Of a stretch of 64,000 bases of DNA, positions 16,010-24,741 are shown one piece after another; position 1 is the first letter of the stretch; each line of letters opens with the position of its first letter. The notes beneath the pieces are model-generated. The model had not been told where the DNA came from and did not search any database. It saw only the letters and a program-made list of their open reading frames with translations. A program made the translations under genes and the position numbers. The DNA lies in NCBI GenBank assembly GCA_903837135.1, contig CAILTK010000007.1, forward strand, positions 20,547 to 84,546, written 5' to 3'. The DNA is from an uncultured Caulobacterales bacterium (lineage in GTDB: Bacteria; Pseudomonadota; Alphaproteobacteria; Caulobacterales; Caulobacteraceae).

Positions 16010-18796
16010 ATGTTGAAGCACGGCCTATGCCCGCGCCATGGCGCGACACCTTTGCGATGGAAAGGGGCACTCCTGGCCTCGGCCGCCCTGGCGCTGATCA
16101 CCGTTCAGTCCGCCCAGGCGCAGACTCCGGCGACCGGCGCGCCGGTTCAGCCGCGCGCGGCCGACGCCGGCCCTGCGACCGGCGTCGAGGAGGTGGTGGT
16201 CACGGCCCAGGTCGATCCCACGGCGAGCCGGCAGGCGATCGAAGCCAAGCGCAACGCCGAGGTCATCTCGGACAATATCTCGGGCACGCAGATCAGCGGC
16301 CTTCCGGTCTTCGGCCTCGGCGACGCGCTGGCGGCCCTCCCGGGCGTGAGCTTCACGATCAACAACGGCCGCGGCGAAAACCAGATCATGACGGTTCGCG
16401 GGCTCAATCCGAACTACAACACCGTCACCATCGACGGCATGCAGCTGCCGTCCACGGAAGAGAAAGACCGCACCCTTTCGTTCGACGTGTTTCCCGGCTT
16501 CCTGATCAGCAAGGCCAGCGTCTACAAGTCGTGGACGGTCGACCAGCCGTCCGACGCCATCGGCAGCGTGACCAATCTCGAGACCCGCAGCGCGTTCGAC
16601 CATCCGGGCCCGTACGTGGGCGGCCACGCCGATGACGGCGTCTGGGACCGCGATCAAAAGCTCCGCAAGAACCGGATCTCCGGCGCCGCCGACCTCGTGG
16701 CCAGCACGACCTTCGGCCCCAACGACGCGTTCGGCATCCTGGCGATGGGCAGCTGGTATCAGCGCTCGTCCAACTCCCAGAACGCCACGACGTCGAACTA
16801 CGCCTATTATCCCGCCTCGGCGGCGCCGACCTCGAAGCCTATCCTGGGGCTCGATCAGACCAGCGGCACGGCGATCGGCGAGACCCTGCTGCCGTCCCAG
16901 GACGTCTCCGGCCTGATCGCCGTCCCGCAGACCCATCAATGGTATTATTACGACGACCTGCGAACCCGAAAGGGCGCCTTCCTGCGGCTCGATTACGATG
17001 ATCACAGGATGTGGCGCGCGGCGCTGAGCGGCGGCTATTTCACCCACGACCTGAACGAGAACCGCTTCTATCAATACCTCGACAGCGCGGGCCCGCAGAC
17101 GCTGCTGACGCCGACGACCGGCGGTTCGGCCCTGGGCAAGGCCGGCATCGACTACGACCACTATCACGATGTGCGCCGCTCGGAGTACGTCGACCTGCGG
17201 ATCGGCGCGGACTTCGACCCGAAGACCCACCTCGACCTGAACGTCAACTATGGCGCGGGCAGCTATCGCCAGGACGGCCTCGACGCGCCCTTCTCGACCG
17301 CCACCTCGGCGGATTTCGCGACCACCTTCGATCTCAACGCCCCGGGGGCGCCGCTGCTCAACCCGGTCGGCGGGGCCTACATGACGCCCGCGTCCTACAC
17401 CCAGGGGAACTACCAGCTGGAGACCGACCGGAGCCGCTCGACGCTGCCCCAGGTCCGGCTCGATTTCCGACACAACGTCGATCCTGCGGACAGGGGGTTC
17501 GGCCTGAAGCTCGGCGCATCCTATCGCGACCTGTCGCAGACCTACGATTACCAGCAGACGACGCTCACACCGGTCAAGCCCGCGCCGACCCTGGCCGCCA
17601 TCGGCACCCTCCGCCAGACCCTCTCCCTCTACGACGGGCAGGGTCAGACCCTGCTGTTGGAGGATCCCGCCGCCGTCGAGGCCTATGTCGCGTCCCATCC
17701 GGCCGGCTATGCGGCCAGCACGGGCGACGCCTTGCCGAACCAGGTCAACGACTTCACCCTCGACGAGAAGATCGCCGCCGGCTATGTGCAGGCGCGCTAT
17801 GCCGATCAGCATTTCGAAGCGCTGGCGGGATTGCGCGAGGAGTCCACGCAAGAGAAGATCAACAACTTCCTTCCCGTCCCGTTCAACAGTACGACCAATT
17901 TCGCCGCGGTCACGACGACGAATACCTATTGGAAGCTGCTGCCGTCGCTGAACCTGACCTACAAGGTGGAGGACAACCTGCTGCTCCGGGCGGCGGTAAC
18001 GCGAAATCTCGCGCGCGCCGACTATGCCTCGCTGGCCCTGAACAGCTCCGCCTCGCTGACCACGACCGCGAGCGGCGGCACGGCGTCGGAGAAGATCGCC
18101 AATCCGAACCTCAAGCCCCGCGAGGCGACCAACTACGATCTGGCGGCGGAATATTATCCCCTGCCGGGCGTGCTCGCCGCCGCTTCGGTTTTCTATAAAG
18201 ACATCAGCAACGAGATCCTGACGCTCACCAACACCGAGCAGGGCGTGACGATCCCGGGATATGCGCTTCCGGTCACGCTCTCGATCACCCAGGCCGCGAA
18301 CGGCAGCAAGGCGTCGATCAAGGGGGTCGAGCTCAATCTGGTCGACCGGAGGTTCGACTTCCTGCCCGGCTTGCTCGGCGGGCTGGGCGGACGCGGAAAC
18401 GTCACGGTGCTCGATATCAGCGCCCCGAACATCCGCATGGCCGACGGGTCGTTTCGGAAGCTGCCGCAGTTGCTGCAGTCGGCGAAGCTGATCGCCAACG
18501 CCGCCCTGTTCTACAATTGGAAAGGCTTCCACTGGGAGGTCTCGTACAATCACACCGGCAAGCAACCGATCAGCTTCGACACCAACAACGCGGCGAACGA
18601 CCAGTGGTATGGCGCGATCGACAGCTTCGACGCCCAGATCGGCTATCAGATCACCCGCAACATCGATTTTCGGATACAGGCCAAGAACTTCACCGATGCG
18701 ACCCCGCAGAAGGTTCAGGGCCCGAGCCAGAATCTCAATCTGTCGCTGATCCAGAATGGACGCGCCTACTATGCGGGCGTCGCGTTTCACTATTAG
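16010..18796 (+). CDS. TonB-dependent outer-membrane receptor 1
   Basis: 928 residues from ATG at 16010 (GGGGGGA upstream), then a long N-region with a hydrophobic signal (GALLASAALALITVQSAQAQ). The TonB box-like VEEVVVTAQ is followed by a plug domain with LPVFGLGDALAALPGVSFTINNGRGENQIMTVRGLNPNYNTVTIDGMQLP (shown in part), then a barrel with repeated D/Y-rich strands and the terminal aromatic ...YYAGVAFHY. This plug type (TVRGL...NTVTIDG) is the group used in Caulobacterales and sphingomonads for carbohydrate or organophosphate uptake rather than siderophores. The next gene encodes a secreted glycerophosphodiesterase, suggesting phosphodiester-derived substrates. Confidence 0.92.
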   Translation: MLKHGLCPRHGATPLRWKGALLASAALALITVQSAQAQTPATGAPVQPRAADAGPATGVEEVVVTAQVDPTASRQAIEAKRNAEVISDNISGTQISGLPVFGLGDALAALPGVSFTINNGRGENQIMTVRGLNPNYNTVTIDGMQLPSTEEKDRTLSFDVFPGFLISKASVYKSWTVDQPSDAIGSVTNLETRSAFDHPGPYVGGHADDGVWDRDQKLRKNRISGAADLVASTTFGPNDAFGILAMGSWYQRSSNSQNATTSNYAYYPASAAPTSKPILGLDQTSGTAIGETLLPSQDVSGLIAVPQTHQWYYYDDLRTRKGAFLRLDYDDHRMWRAALSGGYFTHDLNENRFYQYLDSAGPQTLLTPTTGGSALGKAGIDYDHYHDVRRSEYVDLRIGADFDPKTHLDLNVNYGAGSYRQDGLDAPFSTATSADFATTFDLNAPGAPLLNPVGGAYMTPASYTQGNYQLETDRSRSTLPQVRLDFRHNVDPADRGFGLKLGASYRDLSQTYDYQQTTLTPVKPAPTLAAIGTLRQTLSLYDGQGQTLLLEDPAAVEAYVASHPAGYAASTGDALPNQVNDFTLDEKIAAGYVQARYADQHFEALAGLREESTQEKINNFLPVPFNSTTNFAAVTTTNTYWKLLPSLNLTYKVEDNLLLRAAVTRNLARADYASLALNSSASLTTTASGGTASEKIANPNLKPREATNYDLAAEYYPLPGVLAAASVFYKDISNEILTLTNTEQGVTIPGYALPVTLSITQAANGSKASIKGVELNLVDRRFDFLPGLLGGLGGRGNVTVLDISAPNIRMADGSFRKLPQLLQSAKLIANAALFYNWKGFHWEVSYNHTGKQPISFDTNNAANDQWYGAIDSFDAQIGYQITRNIDFRIQAKNFTDATPQKVQGPSQNLNLSLIQNGRAYYAGVAFHY

Positions 18797-18818
18797 AGCG
18801 GGTTCCGAAATGAGGGAG

Positions 18819-18850
18819 CCGGGTCTCGCGTCCGCGCCTGTCAGACCCGG
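18819..18850 (+). promoter_or_regulatory. Hairpin between receptor and phosphodiesterase genes
   Basis: CCGGGTCT (18819-18826) pairs with AGACCCGG (18843-18850) over a 16-base loop. There is no T-run. It may attenuate or stabilise a shared transcript. Confidence 0.35.
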
Positions 18851-18892
18851 CGACAGCCGGTGATCCATGCTTCTCCATTCAAGGAAACCCCA

Positions 18893-19930
18893 ATGCTCCG
18901 CTTGGCCCTGCTCCTTCTGCTGATCGCCGTTCCGGGGGTGAGCGAGGCCGCGCCGCCGACCCGCGCCGCCGACGTGATGCGCGAACTGCACGATCCCGGC
19001 GGCGAGGTGCTGATCGCCGCCCACCGGGGCTGCCATAACCCGGCTCCCGGACACGGCTTGGCGACGACCGCGCCGGAGAACTCGCGCCTGGCCCTCGAGC
19101 GCTGCGTGTCGCTCGGGGTCGACATCGTCGAGATGGACGTTCGCCAGAGCCGCGACGGCAATCTCGTCATCATCCACGACGCCACGGTGGACCGCACGAC
19201 CGACGGCCATGGCCGCGTCAGCGACCTGACCATCGCCCAGCTCAGGCAGCTTCACCTGCGTGACGACGAGGGCGGAAAGGCGATCGCGATCACCGATCAG
19301 CGGATCATGACGCTGGAGGAGCTCCTGCGGGCGGCGGGCGACCGGCTCGTCCTCAACCTCGACGTCAAGGATGCGAGCTATCCGGCGGTGGTCGACGCGG
19401 TGGTCCGGCTCGGCGCGGAGGGTCGGGTCATCGTCAAGGCTGTCGCCGGCATAGCCAGCCCGCCGCTGTCCGGCGCCGCGCCCTTTGATCGGGTGAGCTT
19501 CATGCCGATCCTGTCCGCCAGCGACGACGCCGGCGCCGACCTTGCGGCGGTCGCGCGGCGCCAGTCCTTGGGCGCGCGACGCCCGCTCGGCTACGAGTTG
19601 CCCTACATGGATCCGGACCAGCTTCCGCCCATGGCCCGCGAGGCCCGTCGGCAGGGCGCGAGGATCTGGTTGAACTCGCTCTTTGAGGGCTTCGTCCGCG
19701 GCTGGGGCGGCGACTCCGTGGCGGTCAGCAAACCCGACGATGTCTGGGGGCGGATGACGAGCGGCGGGGTGTCCATCATCCAGACCGATTATCCCGAAAG
19801 GCTGGCCCTTTACCTGGGCGACCGGAATCTGCGCACGCCTCCGGCCGTCGCCGGCCTCTCGGGAGCGCCTCGCCTTGCGCCCCGTCCTGAGGGCCCGGCC
19901 GCTCGCGCCGCCGCAGGTTCCGAACGATAG
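18893..19930 (+). CDS. Secreted glycerophosphodiester phosphodiesterase family protein
   Basis: 345 residues from ATG at 18893 (AAGGA at 8 bases), with a signal peptide (LRLALLLLLIAVPGVSEAAPP). GDPD-fold motifs: IAAHRGCHN (catalytic His-Arg), APENSRLALERCVSLGVDIVEMDVR (Glu/Asp metal ligands), LVIIHDATVDRTTDGHG (second catalytic His), and a late IQTDYPERL. These enzymes split glycerophosphodiesters into glycerol-3-phosphate and an alcohol, or act on similar lipid headgroups. Located 96 bp after a TonB receptor on the same strand, it probably processes the imported or pre-import substrate in the periplasm. The C-terminal 40 residues are Pro/Ala/Arg-rich and probably disordered. Confidence 0.9.
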   Translation: MLRLALLLLLIAVPGVSEAAPPTRAADVMRELHDPGGEVLIAAHRGCHNPAPGHGLATTAPENSRLALERCVSLGVDIVEMDVRQSRDGNLVIIHDATVDRTTDGHGRVSDLTIAQLRQLHLRDDEGGKAIAITDQRIMTLEELLRAAGDRLVLNLDVKDASYPAVVDAVVRLGAEGRVIVKAVAGIASPPLSGAAPFDRVSFMPILSASDDAGADLAAVARRQSLGARRPLGYELPYMDPDQLPPMAREARRQGARIWLNSLFEGFVRGWGGDSVAVSKPDDVWGRMTSGGVSIIQTDYPERLALYLGDRNLRTPPAVAGLSGAPRLAPRPEGPAARAAAGSER

Positions 19931-19951
19931 GACCCGGTCGTCGGACCTGCT

Positions 19952-21223
19952 CTAAGCGCCCGGAGGGTGCAGGCGAACAGCGATGATCTTGAACTGCACG
20001 GCGCTGGCCGCGACGTTTTCGGTTTCGAGCAGGACCTCGAAGTCGTCGATCGTATCGCCGTGCACCGCCTTCTTCAGCACATCCGAGAACTTGGTGGAGT
20101 TGAACAGGAAATCCACCGCCGTATCGACGCCGGCCACGGTCGTTCCTTCCACCAGCAGGGCGCGGCCCTGCTGCCCCAGCCCGCCCGTCAAGGCGATGAG
20201 CGCATAGTTCCTGTGCCGTGGATCGGCCGGATAGACCTGATAGCTGGCTTGCTCGTGCGCCATGGGCGCATGGTTGACCACCAGATGGGTCGAGGTGGCG
20301 GCGTCGATCTGAAATTCGAAATTGAGCTGTCTGGCGAAGAGCTCGACCCAGGGATCGCCCCAGGGATCGCCGACCAGGATCACGTTTCCCGCTTTCAGGT
20401 CGTCGGGGGTGACGTCGCGCGCGAATCTGACGTCCAGGGTCCGTGACAATCTTCCGGCCATCGCCGTCGTCTTCACCGCCATGACGAGGTCGGCCACGCT
20501 GGTGTAGCGCCGCTTTCCGAAGTTGATCACCGGGCTGTCGGGGGGCAGGGCCGGGTCGATCAGCGGCAGGGGTTCGAGTTTCTTCTCGGCGTATTCGCGG
20601 ACATCGACCGTGTGGTGGGTGATGTTCATGGTCATGGACAGACCGCTGTCGCCGGAGACGAGCAGGGTTGGATGGTTCGCCGCCAGGACCGCCCGCCAGA
20701 ACACCGTGCGGGGATCGACGGGCCCCGCCGCGAACAGCAGGCCCCAGATCAGCAGTCCGCCCGCCGCCGCGGCCCCCAGCGCGACGAGGGGCCAGAGGGG
20801 GACGCGCCACGGCGGCCCGTCCCGGTCCGCGGCAGGCTGGGCGGCGTCGGTGACGGCTCCGGTTCGTTCGAAAACGGGGATATAGCTGCCCGTGGGCACC
20901 GACAGGCGCCAGGCGCTCCCGGCCCCGTCGCCCAGACTGTAGAGTTCGAGCTTCTGCCGAAGCTGCCGCGCCGCGGATCGGACGATGGTGTCGTCGCCGG
21001 GATTATAGTCGGGCGATCGACCAAAGACATGCACGGCGATCTGCTGTTCGGAAATCTCGTCGAGCCGGTTCGCGAAGGCGCGTTCGCAGATATAGGTCAG
21101 GAAATCCCTCAGCCGGGGCGACTTGCGGAAATGCCGGCTGGCCAGAATGTGCTGAAGCAGCGCCTCGCGCGCCCCGTCGTCCGCGGCTCGGGGCGCATCC
21201 GGCGACGGTTTGGTGTGACGCAT
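19952..21223 (-). CDS. Membrane-anchored winged-helix regulator with C-terminal sensor-like domain
   Basis: 423 residues from the ATG at 21223; a TTG at 21271 would add 16. Residues about 20-110 (LLQHILASRHFRKSPRLRDF, AVHVFGRSPDYNPGDDTIVRSAARQLRQKL, GSYIPVF) form a winged-helix DNA-binding domain of the kind found in membrane-bound regulators of Acidobacteria and some proteobacteria. One transmembrane helix lies at about 138-160 (LWPLVALGAAAAGGLLIWGLLFAAG). The C-terminal part, probably periplasmic, has motifs NVILVGDPWGDPWVELF and SYQVYPADPRHRNYALIAL; I do not recognise its ligand. It ends 22 bp from, and is convergent with, the glycerophosphodiesterase gene, so it may regulate that locus. 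Confidence 0.75.
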   Translation of the reverse strand: MRHTKPSPDAPRAADDGAREALLQHILASRHFRKSPRLRDFLTYICERAFANRLDEISEQQIAVHVFGRSPDYNPGDDTIVRSAARQLRQKLELYSLGDGAGSAWRLSVPTGSYIPVFERTGAVTDAAQPAADRDGPPWRVPLWPLVALGAAAAGGLLIWGLLFAAGPVDPRTVFWRAVLAANHPTLLVSGDSGLSMTMNITHHTVDVREYAEKKLEPLPLIDPALPPDSPVINFGKRRYTSVADLVMAVKTTAMAGRLSRTLDVRFARDVTPDDLKAGNVILVGDPWGDPWVELFARQLNFEFQIDAATSTHLVVNHAPMAHEQASYQVYPADPRHRNYALIALTGGLGQQGRALLVEGTTVAGVDTAVDFLFNSTKFSDVLKKAVHGDTIDDFEVLLETENVAASAVQFKIIAVRLHPPGA

Positions 21224-21403
21224 TCGCCAGAGCTCTCGGCGCCGAAGAGGCAGGTGCAAGTGCGTCCCCAACAGGGGCGCGGCGAGCGCTCTATCCGCTG
21301 TGCGCCGACCTCGCGCCCCTTACGATCAGTCTTAGGATCGATTGATCGATCCGTCATGACATAGATTTGTGGCGGTCCGGACGCGGGGCCGGACGATCGT
21401 CGA

Positions 21404-21754
21404 TCAGGGGATCTTGGGCTTGCCGCCCTGCAGCTCCACCAGACCCATGCCGTTGCCGGCCGGATCGGTGAACAGGCCCACCACCACCACGCCCTTCACC
21501 TCGAAGCGAGGCTGGACGATCTTTCCGCCGTGGGCGACCACCTGCGCGAGGCTGGCCGTCACGTCGTCGACGCCGATATAGATGATCTTGCCGGCAGGGT
21601 CCTGGCGCAGGGCGCCGGGGAGGGCCGGTCCGGACACCGGGACGCTCAGGGTCCCGCCGGGGCCGTTCTCCCACCCGAACACGTCGCGGTAGAACGCCGT
21701 CTGCTTCGCCGCGTCGGGACCGGCGATGTCGAAAAAGACGATGGGGGCGGGCAT
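21404..21754 (-). CDS. VOC (glyoxalase/bleomycin-resistance) superfamily protein
   Basis: 116 residues from ATG at 21754, which has a near-perfect AAAGGAG 5 bases upstream. A more upstream ATG at 21820 would add a hydrophobic, signal-like N-terminus (MMRAVLIALAFSAAAP). The domain has paired beta-alpha-beta-beta-beta units: IVFFDIAGPDAAKQTAFYRDVFGWE, IIYIGVDDVTASLAQVVAHGGKIV, VGLFTDPAGNGMGLVEL. VOC members bind metals or small molecules and include dioxygenases, isomerases and resistance proteins; no specific activity can be given. The TTDPAGN metal-Glu region is present. Confidence 0.82.
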   Translation of the reverse strand: MPAPIVFFDIAGPDAAKQTAFYRDVFGWENGPGGTLSVPVSGPALPGALRQDPAGKIIYIGVDDVTASLAQVVAHGGKIVQPRFEVKGVVVVGLFTDPAGNGMGLVELQGGKPKIP

Positions 21755-22066
21755 GGGCGCTCCTTTGACGACCGGCGCGGCTGCGGAGAAGGCGAGGGCG
21801 ATCAGGACGGCGCGCATCATCGTGTCTCGCGTGCTGGCAAGGTGGACGGGACGAAAGCGACTGTTGCGAAGGTGGCACGAGGGCGCCCGCAACGACAAGG
21901 CCATGGGGCCTGAAGCCGAGGCTGGCACGTCGAGGTTGCGCGGCGCAGGCGCCTGGGAGAACGAATCACTAACCGCTAAGCATGGTAGGCCGGGAGCCCG
22001 GCCACGCCAGGGCTTGCGTTTCGTTCGGTGATTGTTCCGACCCTTTCGCGCGGTCGGCGCGGCGTT
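21755..22066. other. Intergenic region with a short GC palindrome, no certain gene
   Basis: 312 bp upstream of the VOC start and downstream of the NAD regulator gene. A perfect 16-base palindrome ggccgggagcccggcc lies at 21990-22005; it could end transcription of the NAD-regulator operon on the minus strand although no T-run follows. If the VOC gene starts at 21820 instead, 66 bases of this region are coding. Confidence 0.4.
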
Positions 22067-23068
22067 TTACCCTTCGCTCGCGAGCGGCAGCGACAGGCCG
22101 AGGGTCGGGCGGGCGGAGAGGGCCTCGCGGCGATAGCGGAACAGTTCGGCCGGGCGGCCGCCGGTTTCGGCGCGCTGCCGGCCAAGGCCCTCGACCAGAC
22201 CGGTCCGCTCGATCATGCGCCGGAAATTCTGCTTGTGCAGCCGCATGCCGGAGATCGCCTCCACCGCCCGCTGCAGCTCGAGCAGGGTGAAGGCCTCGGG
22301 CATCAGTTCGAACACCACCGGCCGGTATTTCAGCTTGCCGCGCAGGCGGCCGAGGGCGGTGGCCAGGATCCGCCGGTGGTCCGACACCATAGGCCGGCCG
22401 AACACGTCCTCGAACCGCGAGGGCTCGGGAAGGTCGACGCCCTGGGCCCGGCCCCGGTCGCGCGCCGCCTCGGCGGCGAGGCCGGCCTCGTAGAGCAGCT
22501 CATAGCGCTCCAGCACCCGCTCCTCGTTCCACGGGCCCGCGCCGCCGAGGGCGAACAGGCCGCGGGCGCGGCCGATCCGTTCGGGATCGCCGCCGGCCCA
22601 GGCCTTCAGCGCCGGGGCGATCTCGCCCTCGATGACCGCGGGCCTGCCGCGCCGCCAGTCCTCCCACGGGAAGTAGCGGGTCCACGGCCGCCAGGCCGCC
22701 GCGCCGCTGCCGTCCGCCGCCTGCGGCGTCAGGGCCAGATAGCCGATCGAGATCATCCGCGCCCCGTCCTCCGCCTCCATCGCCCCGACGTCGGCCAGCG
22801 GCGCGTCGCGTCCGAGATCGCCGAAGGTGTAGAGCTGCTCCACATAGCCGAGCCGGAAGCCGGTCTGGGCGGTGACGAAGGCGCGCAGGGCGAGCTCGAA
22901 GGTGCGGTGGCCCTCCGGATCGAACGGACCGAACGGCAGGCCGCGCAGATCCGACGCGCGGTGGGTGCGTACGTCCTCGGGCCGCACGGTCAGCACCTCG
23001 AGTTCGCCGCCGCGCATGGCCGCGACCACGGCCGACAGGCCTATGACGACCGGCGGGGGCGCGCTCAC
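22067..23068 (-). CDS. Nudix-like NAD regulator (NrtR-type) protein
   Basis: 333 residues. The N-terminal two thirds is a Nudix-like domain lacking a clear catalytic Nudix box (RPEDVRTHRASDLRGLPFGPFDP, HRTFELALRAFVTAQTGF). The C-terminal part is a winged helix (LKYRPVVFELMPEAFTLLELQRAVEAISGMRLHKQNFRRMIE, shown for position, residues about 235-290), the arrangement of NrtR regulators that bind ADP-ribose and repress NAD genes. The alphaproteobacterial version is usually annotated NAD regulator. It begins 4 bp after the HD-hydrolase gene on the same strand, so both form one transcript. Confidence 0.8.
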   Translation of the reverse strand: MSAPPPVVIGLSAVVAAMRGGELEVLTVRPEDVRTHRASDLRGLPFGPFDPEGHRTFELALRAFVTAQTGFRLGYVEQLYTFGDLGRDAPLADVGAMEAEDGARMISIGYLALTPQAADGSGAAAWRPWTRYFPWEDWRRGRPAVIEGEIAPALKAWAGGDPERIGRARGLFALGGAGPWNEERVLERYELLYEAGLAAEAARDRGRAQGVDLPEPSRFEDVFGRPMVSDHRRILATALGRLRGKLKYRPVVFELMPEAFTLLELQRAVEAISGMRLHKQNFRRMIERTGLVEGLGRQRAETGGRPAELFRYRREALSARPTLGLSLPLASEG

Positions 23069-23072
23069 CGGC

Positions 23073-23699
23073 TCACTCGGTGTCGAACGCCAGGGCGTGC
23101 GGCTCCCCGCCGGTGGCTTCCGACAGGGTGTGGAACCGCTGCAGATAGCGGGCCTGCGCCTGGGCGGGGGCGAGGGGATCGATGAGCAGGGCGTAGCCCT
23201 TGGGCGGGCGGCCGAAGAACCCCACAGCCTCGTCGGTGGAGAAGCCGGCCAGCTGCACCGCTTCGAAGAAGGCGCAGGCGCGGTCGGCCTGTTTGATCAG
23301 CGCCTTGATGTCCTCGGGCGTTTCCGGCGGCAGGCCGAAGCGGATGTGGATGGCCCGCTCCAGCCGGGCCTCGAAGGCCTTGTAGTCGTAGCCGAGCGCC
23401 GCCTTGAACGGCGAGATCATGTCGCCGATCACGTATTCGGCCGCGTCGTGCAGCAGGGCGGCGAGGCGCCAGCGCGGCTCCAGCCCGGGGCGGATGTGGG
23501 CGGCGATCTCCTCCACCACCACGCTGTGCTGGGCGACCGAGAAGGCGTGCTCACCGACCGTCTGGCCGTTCCAGCGCGCGACGCGCGCCAGTCCGTGGGC
23601 GATGTCCTCGACCTCGATGTCGAGCGGGGAGGGGTCGAGCAGGTCGAGCCTGCGGCCCGACAGCATGCGCTGCCAGGCGCGGGGCGGTCCCTTGTCCAT
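23073..23699 (-). CDS. HD-domain hydrolase (YfbR-like)
   Basis: 208 residues from ATG at 23699; a GTG at 23729 could add 10. HD signature: NGQTVGEHAFSVAQHSVVV (His), LAALLHDAAEYVIGDMISPFK (HD pair plus Glu), and LIKQADRACAFFEA with the distal Asp. YfbR-type enzymes dephosphorylate deoxynucleoside monophosphates. The pairing with an NAD regulator 4 bp downstream suggests a nucleotide-pool or NAD-related role, which is an inference from position. Confidence 0.85.
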   Translation of the reverse strand: MDKGPPRAWQRMLSGRRLDLLDPSPLDIEVEDIAHGLARVARWNGQTVGEHAFSVAQHSVVVEEIAAHIRPGLEPRWRLAALLHDAAEYVIGDMISPFKAALGYDYKAFEARLERAIHIRFGLPPETPEDIKALIKQADRACAFFEAVQLAGFSTDEAVGFFGRPPKGYALLIDPLAPAQAQARYLQRFHTLSEATGGEPHALAFDTE

Positions 23700-23828
23700 C
23701 CGACCTTTGCCGTGCAGCCCTTTGCCCACTCAGTCGTTCCCTTGATCTATGTCTTTGCAACTCGCTCATCGCGGGTCGAAGATCAACGCCCGGACAACGC
23801 AAACGACCGGCGGCGAGGAGGCGAACGG

Positions 23829-24644
23829 ATGAGTTGGGCGAGGATCATGGCGCCGCTGTCGGGCGCCGCGGCCGATGGCGAGGCCCTCTCGGCCGCCAGG
23901 GCGCTGGCTGTCCCGTTCGAGGCCGAGCTGGCGGCGGTGTTCGCGCCCGCGGATGCGGCGGAACTGATGCCGTGGATGGGCGAAGGCTTCATGGGCGGGG
24001 TGCAGGTCGCCGCGCTCGACACGCTGAAACAGGCCACGATGGAGGCCGAGCGGAGGGCCAGGGCCCACTTCGACAGTCTGGACTACGCGCACGGCCGGTT
24101 CGTCACCCTGGGCTCGCCGGTGGCGTCGGAGCTGGCGATGGAGGCGAGGCTCTCGGATGTGGTGGTGTTCGGGGCCGACGCGCCGCGCGGCCGCGGTCCG
24201 CTGGTCGAAGCCTTCCAGCAGGTGCTGATGGAGGAGCGGCGGCCGGTGCTGATCGCGCGGGGCGCCCCGTCCCTCGACGACACCGTCGCGGTGGCCTGGG
24301 ACGGCGGACGGGAGGCGACGCGGTCGGCGCGGATCGCTTCGCCCTGGCTGGCCAAGGCCAAGCGGGTGGTGATCCTGGCCGCGACCCAGGCGACGCCCAG
24401 GGAGTTCGATCCGGCGCGCATGAAGGACCTGTTCGCCCAGCGCGGCGTCGTCGCCGAGGTGGAGACCCTCGGTCAGACCGGCGAGCCCGGTCCGATGTTG
24501 CTGGCCGCCTGTCGCAGCGTGGGCGCCCGGCTGCTGGTGGCCGGCGCCTTCGGCCACCCCCGCTTCCAGCAGTTCATCTTTGGCGGCACCACCAAGCATT
24601 TGATGCAGGCCGACGACGGCCCATCCCTGTTCCTGACCCACTAG
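23829..24644 (+). CDS. Universal stress protein, tandem UspA domains
   Basis: 271 residues from ATG at 23829 with GAGGAGG upstream. It holds two Usp-fold repeats: a degenerate first (MSWARIMAPLSGAAADGEALSAA, shown in part) and a second with VAVAWDGGREATRSARIASPWL and the nucleotide-binding signature GAFGHPRFQQFIFGGTTKHLM (G-x2-G-x9-G-T). Tandem Usp proteins bind ATP and act under starvation or oxygen stress. It is monocistronic and divergent from the HD/NAD-regulator pair. Confidence 0.88.
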   Translation: MSWARIMAPLSGAAADGEALSAARALAVPFEAELAAVFAPADAAELMPWMGEGFMGGVQVAALDTLKQATMEAERRARAHFDSLDYAHGRFVTLGSPVASELAMEARLSDVVVFGADAPRGRGPLVEAFQQVLMEERRPVLIARGAPSLDDTVAVAWDGGREATRSARIASPWLAKAKRVVILAATQATPREFDPARMKDLFAQRGVVAEVETLGQTGEPGPMLLAACRSVGARLLVAGAFGHPRFQQFIFGGTTKHLMQADDGPSLFLTH

Positions 24645-24741
24645 GCCGCCCGGCGTGGCCTGGAGCCTTGTGCAACCGCGCGTTTGATCCGAAAACCGCC
24701 TTTCGCGTTTCGGCACGTGCTCTCTTGGAGTGTTCAGTCTG

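Noticed and set aside
16025..19255. A 1076-residue open frame on the minus strand across TonB receptor 1
   Set aside because: It is the mirror of the receptor and phosphodiesterase genes, with Arg/Gly/Val-rich composition and no domain; GC-rich DNA keeps antisense frames open.
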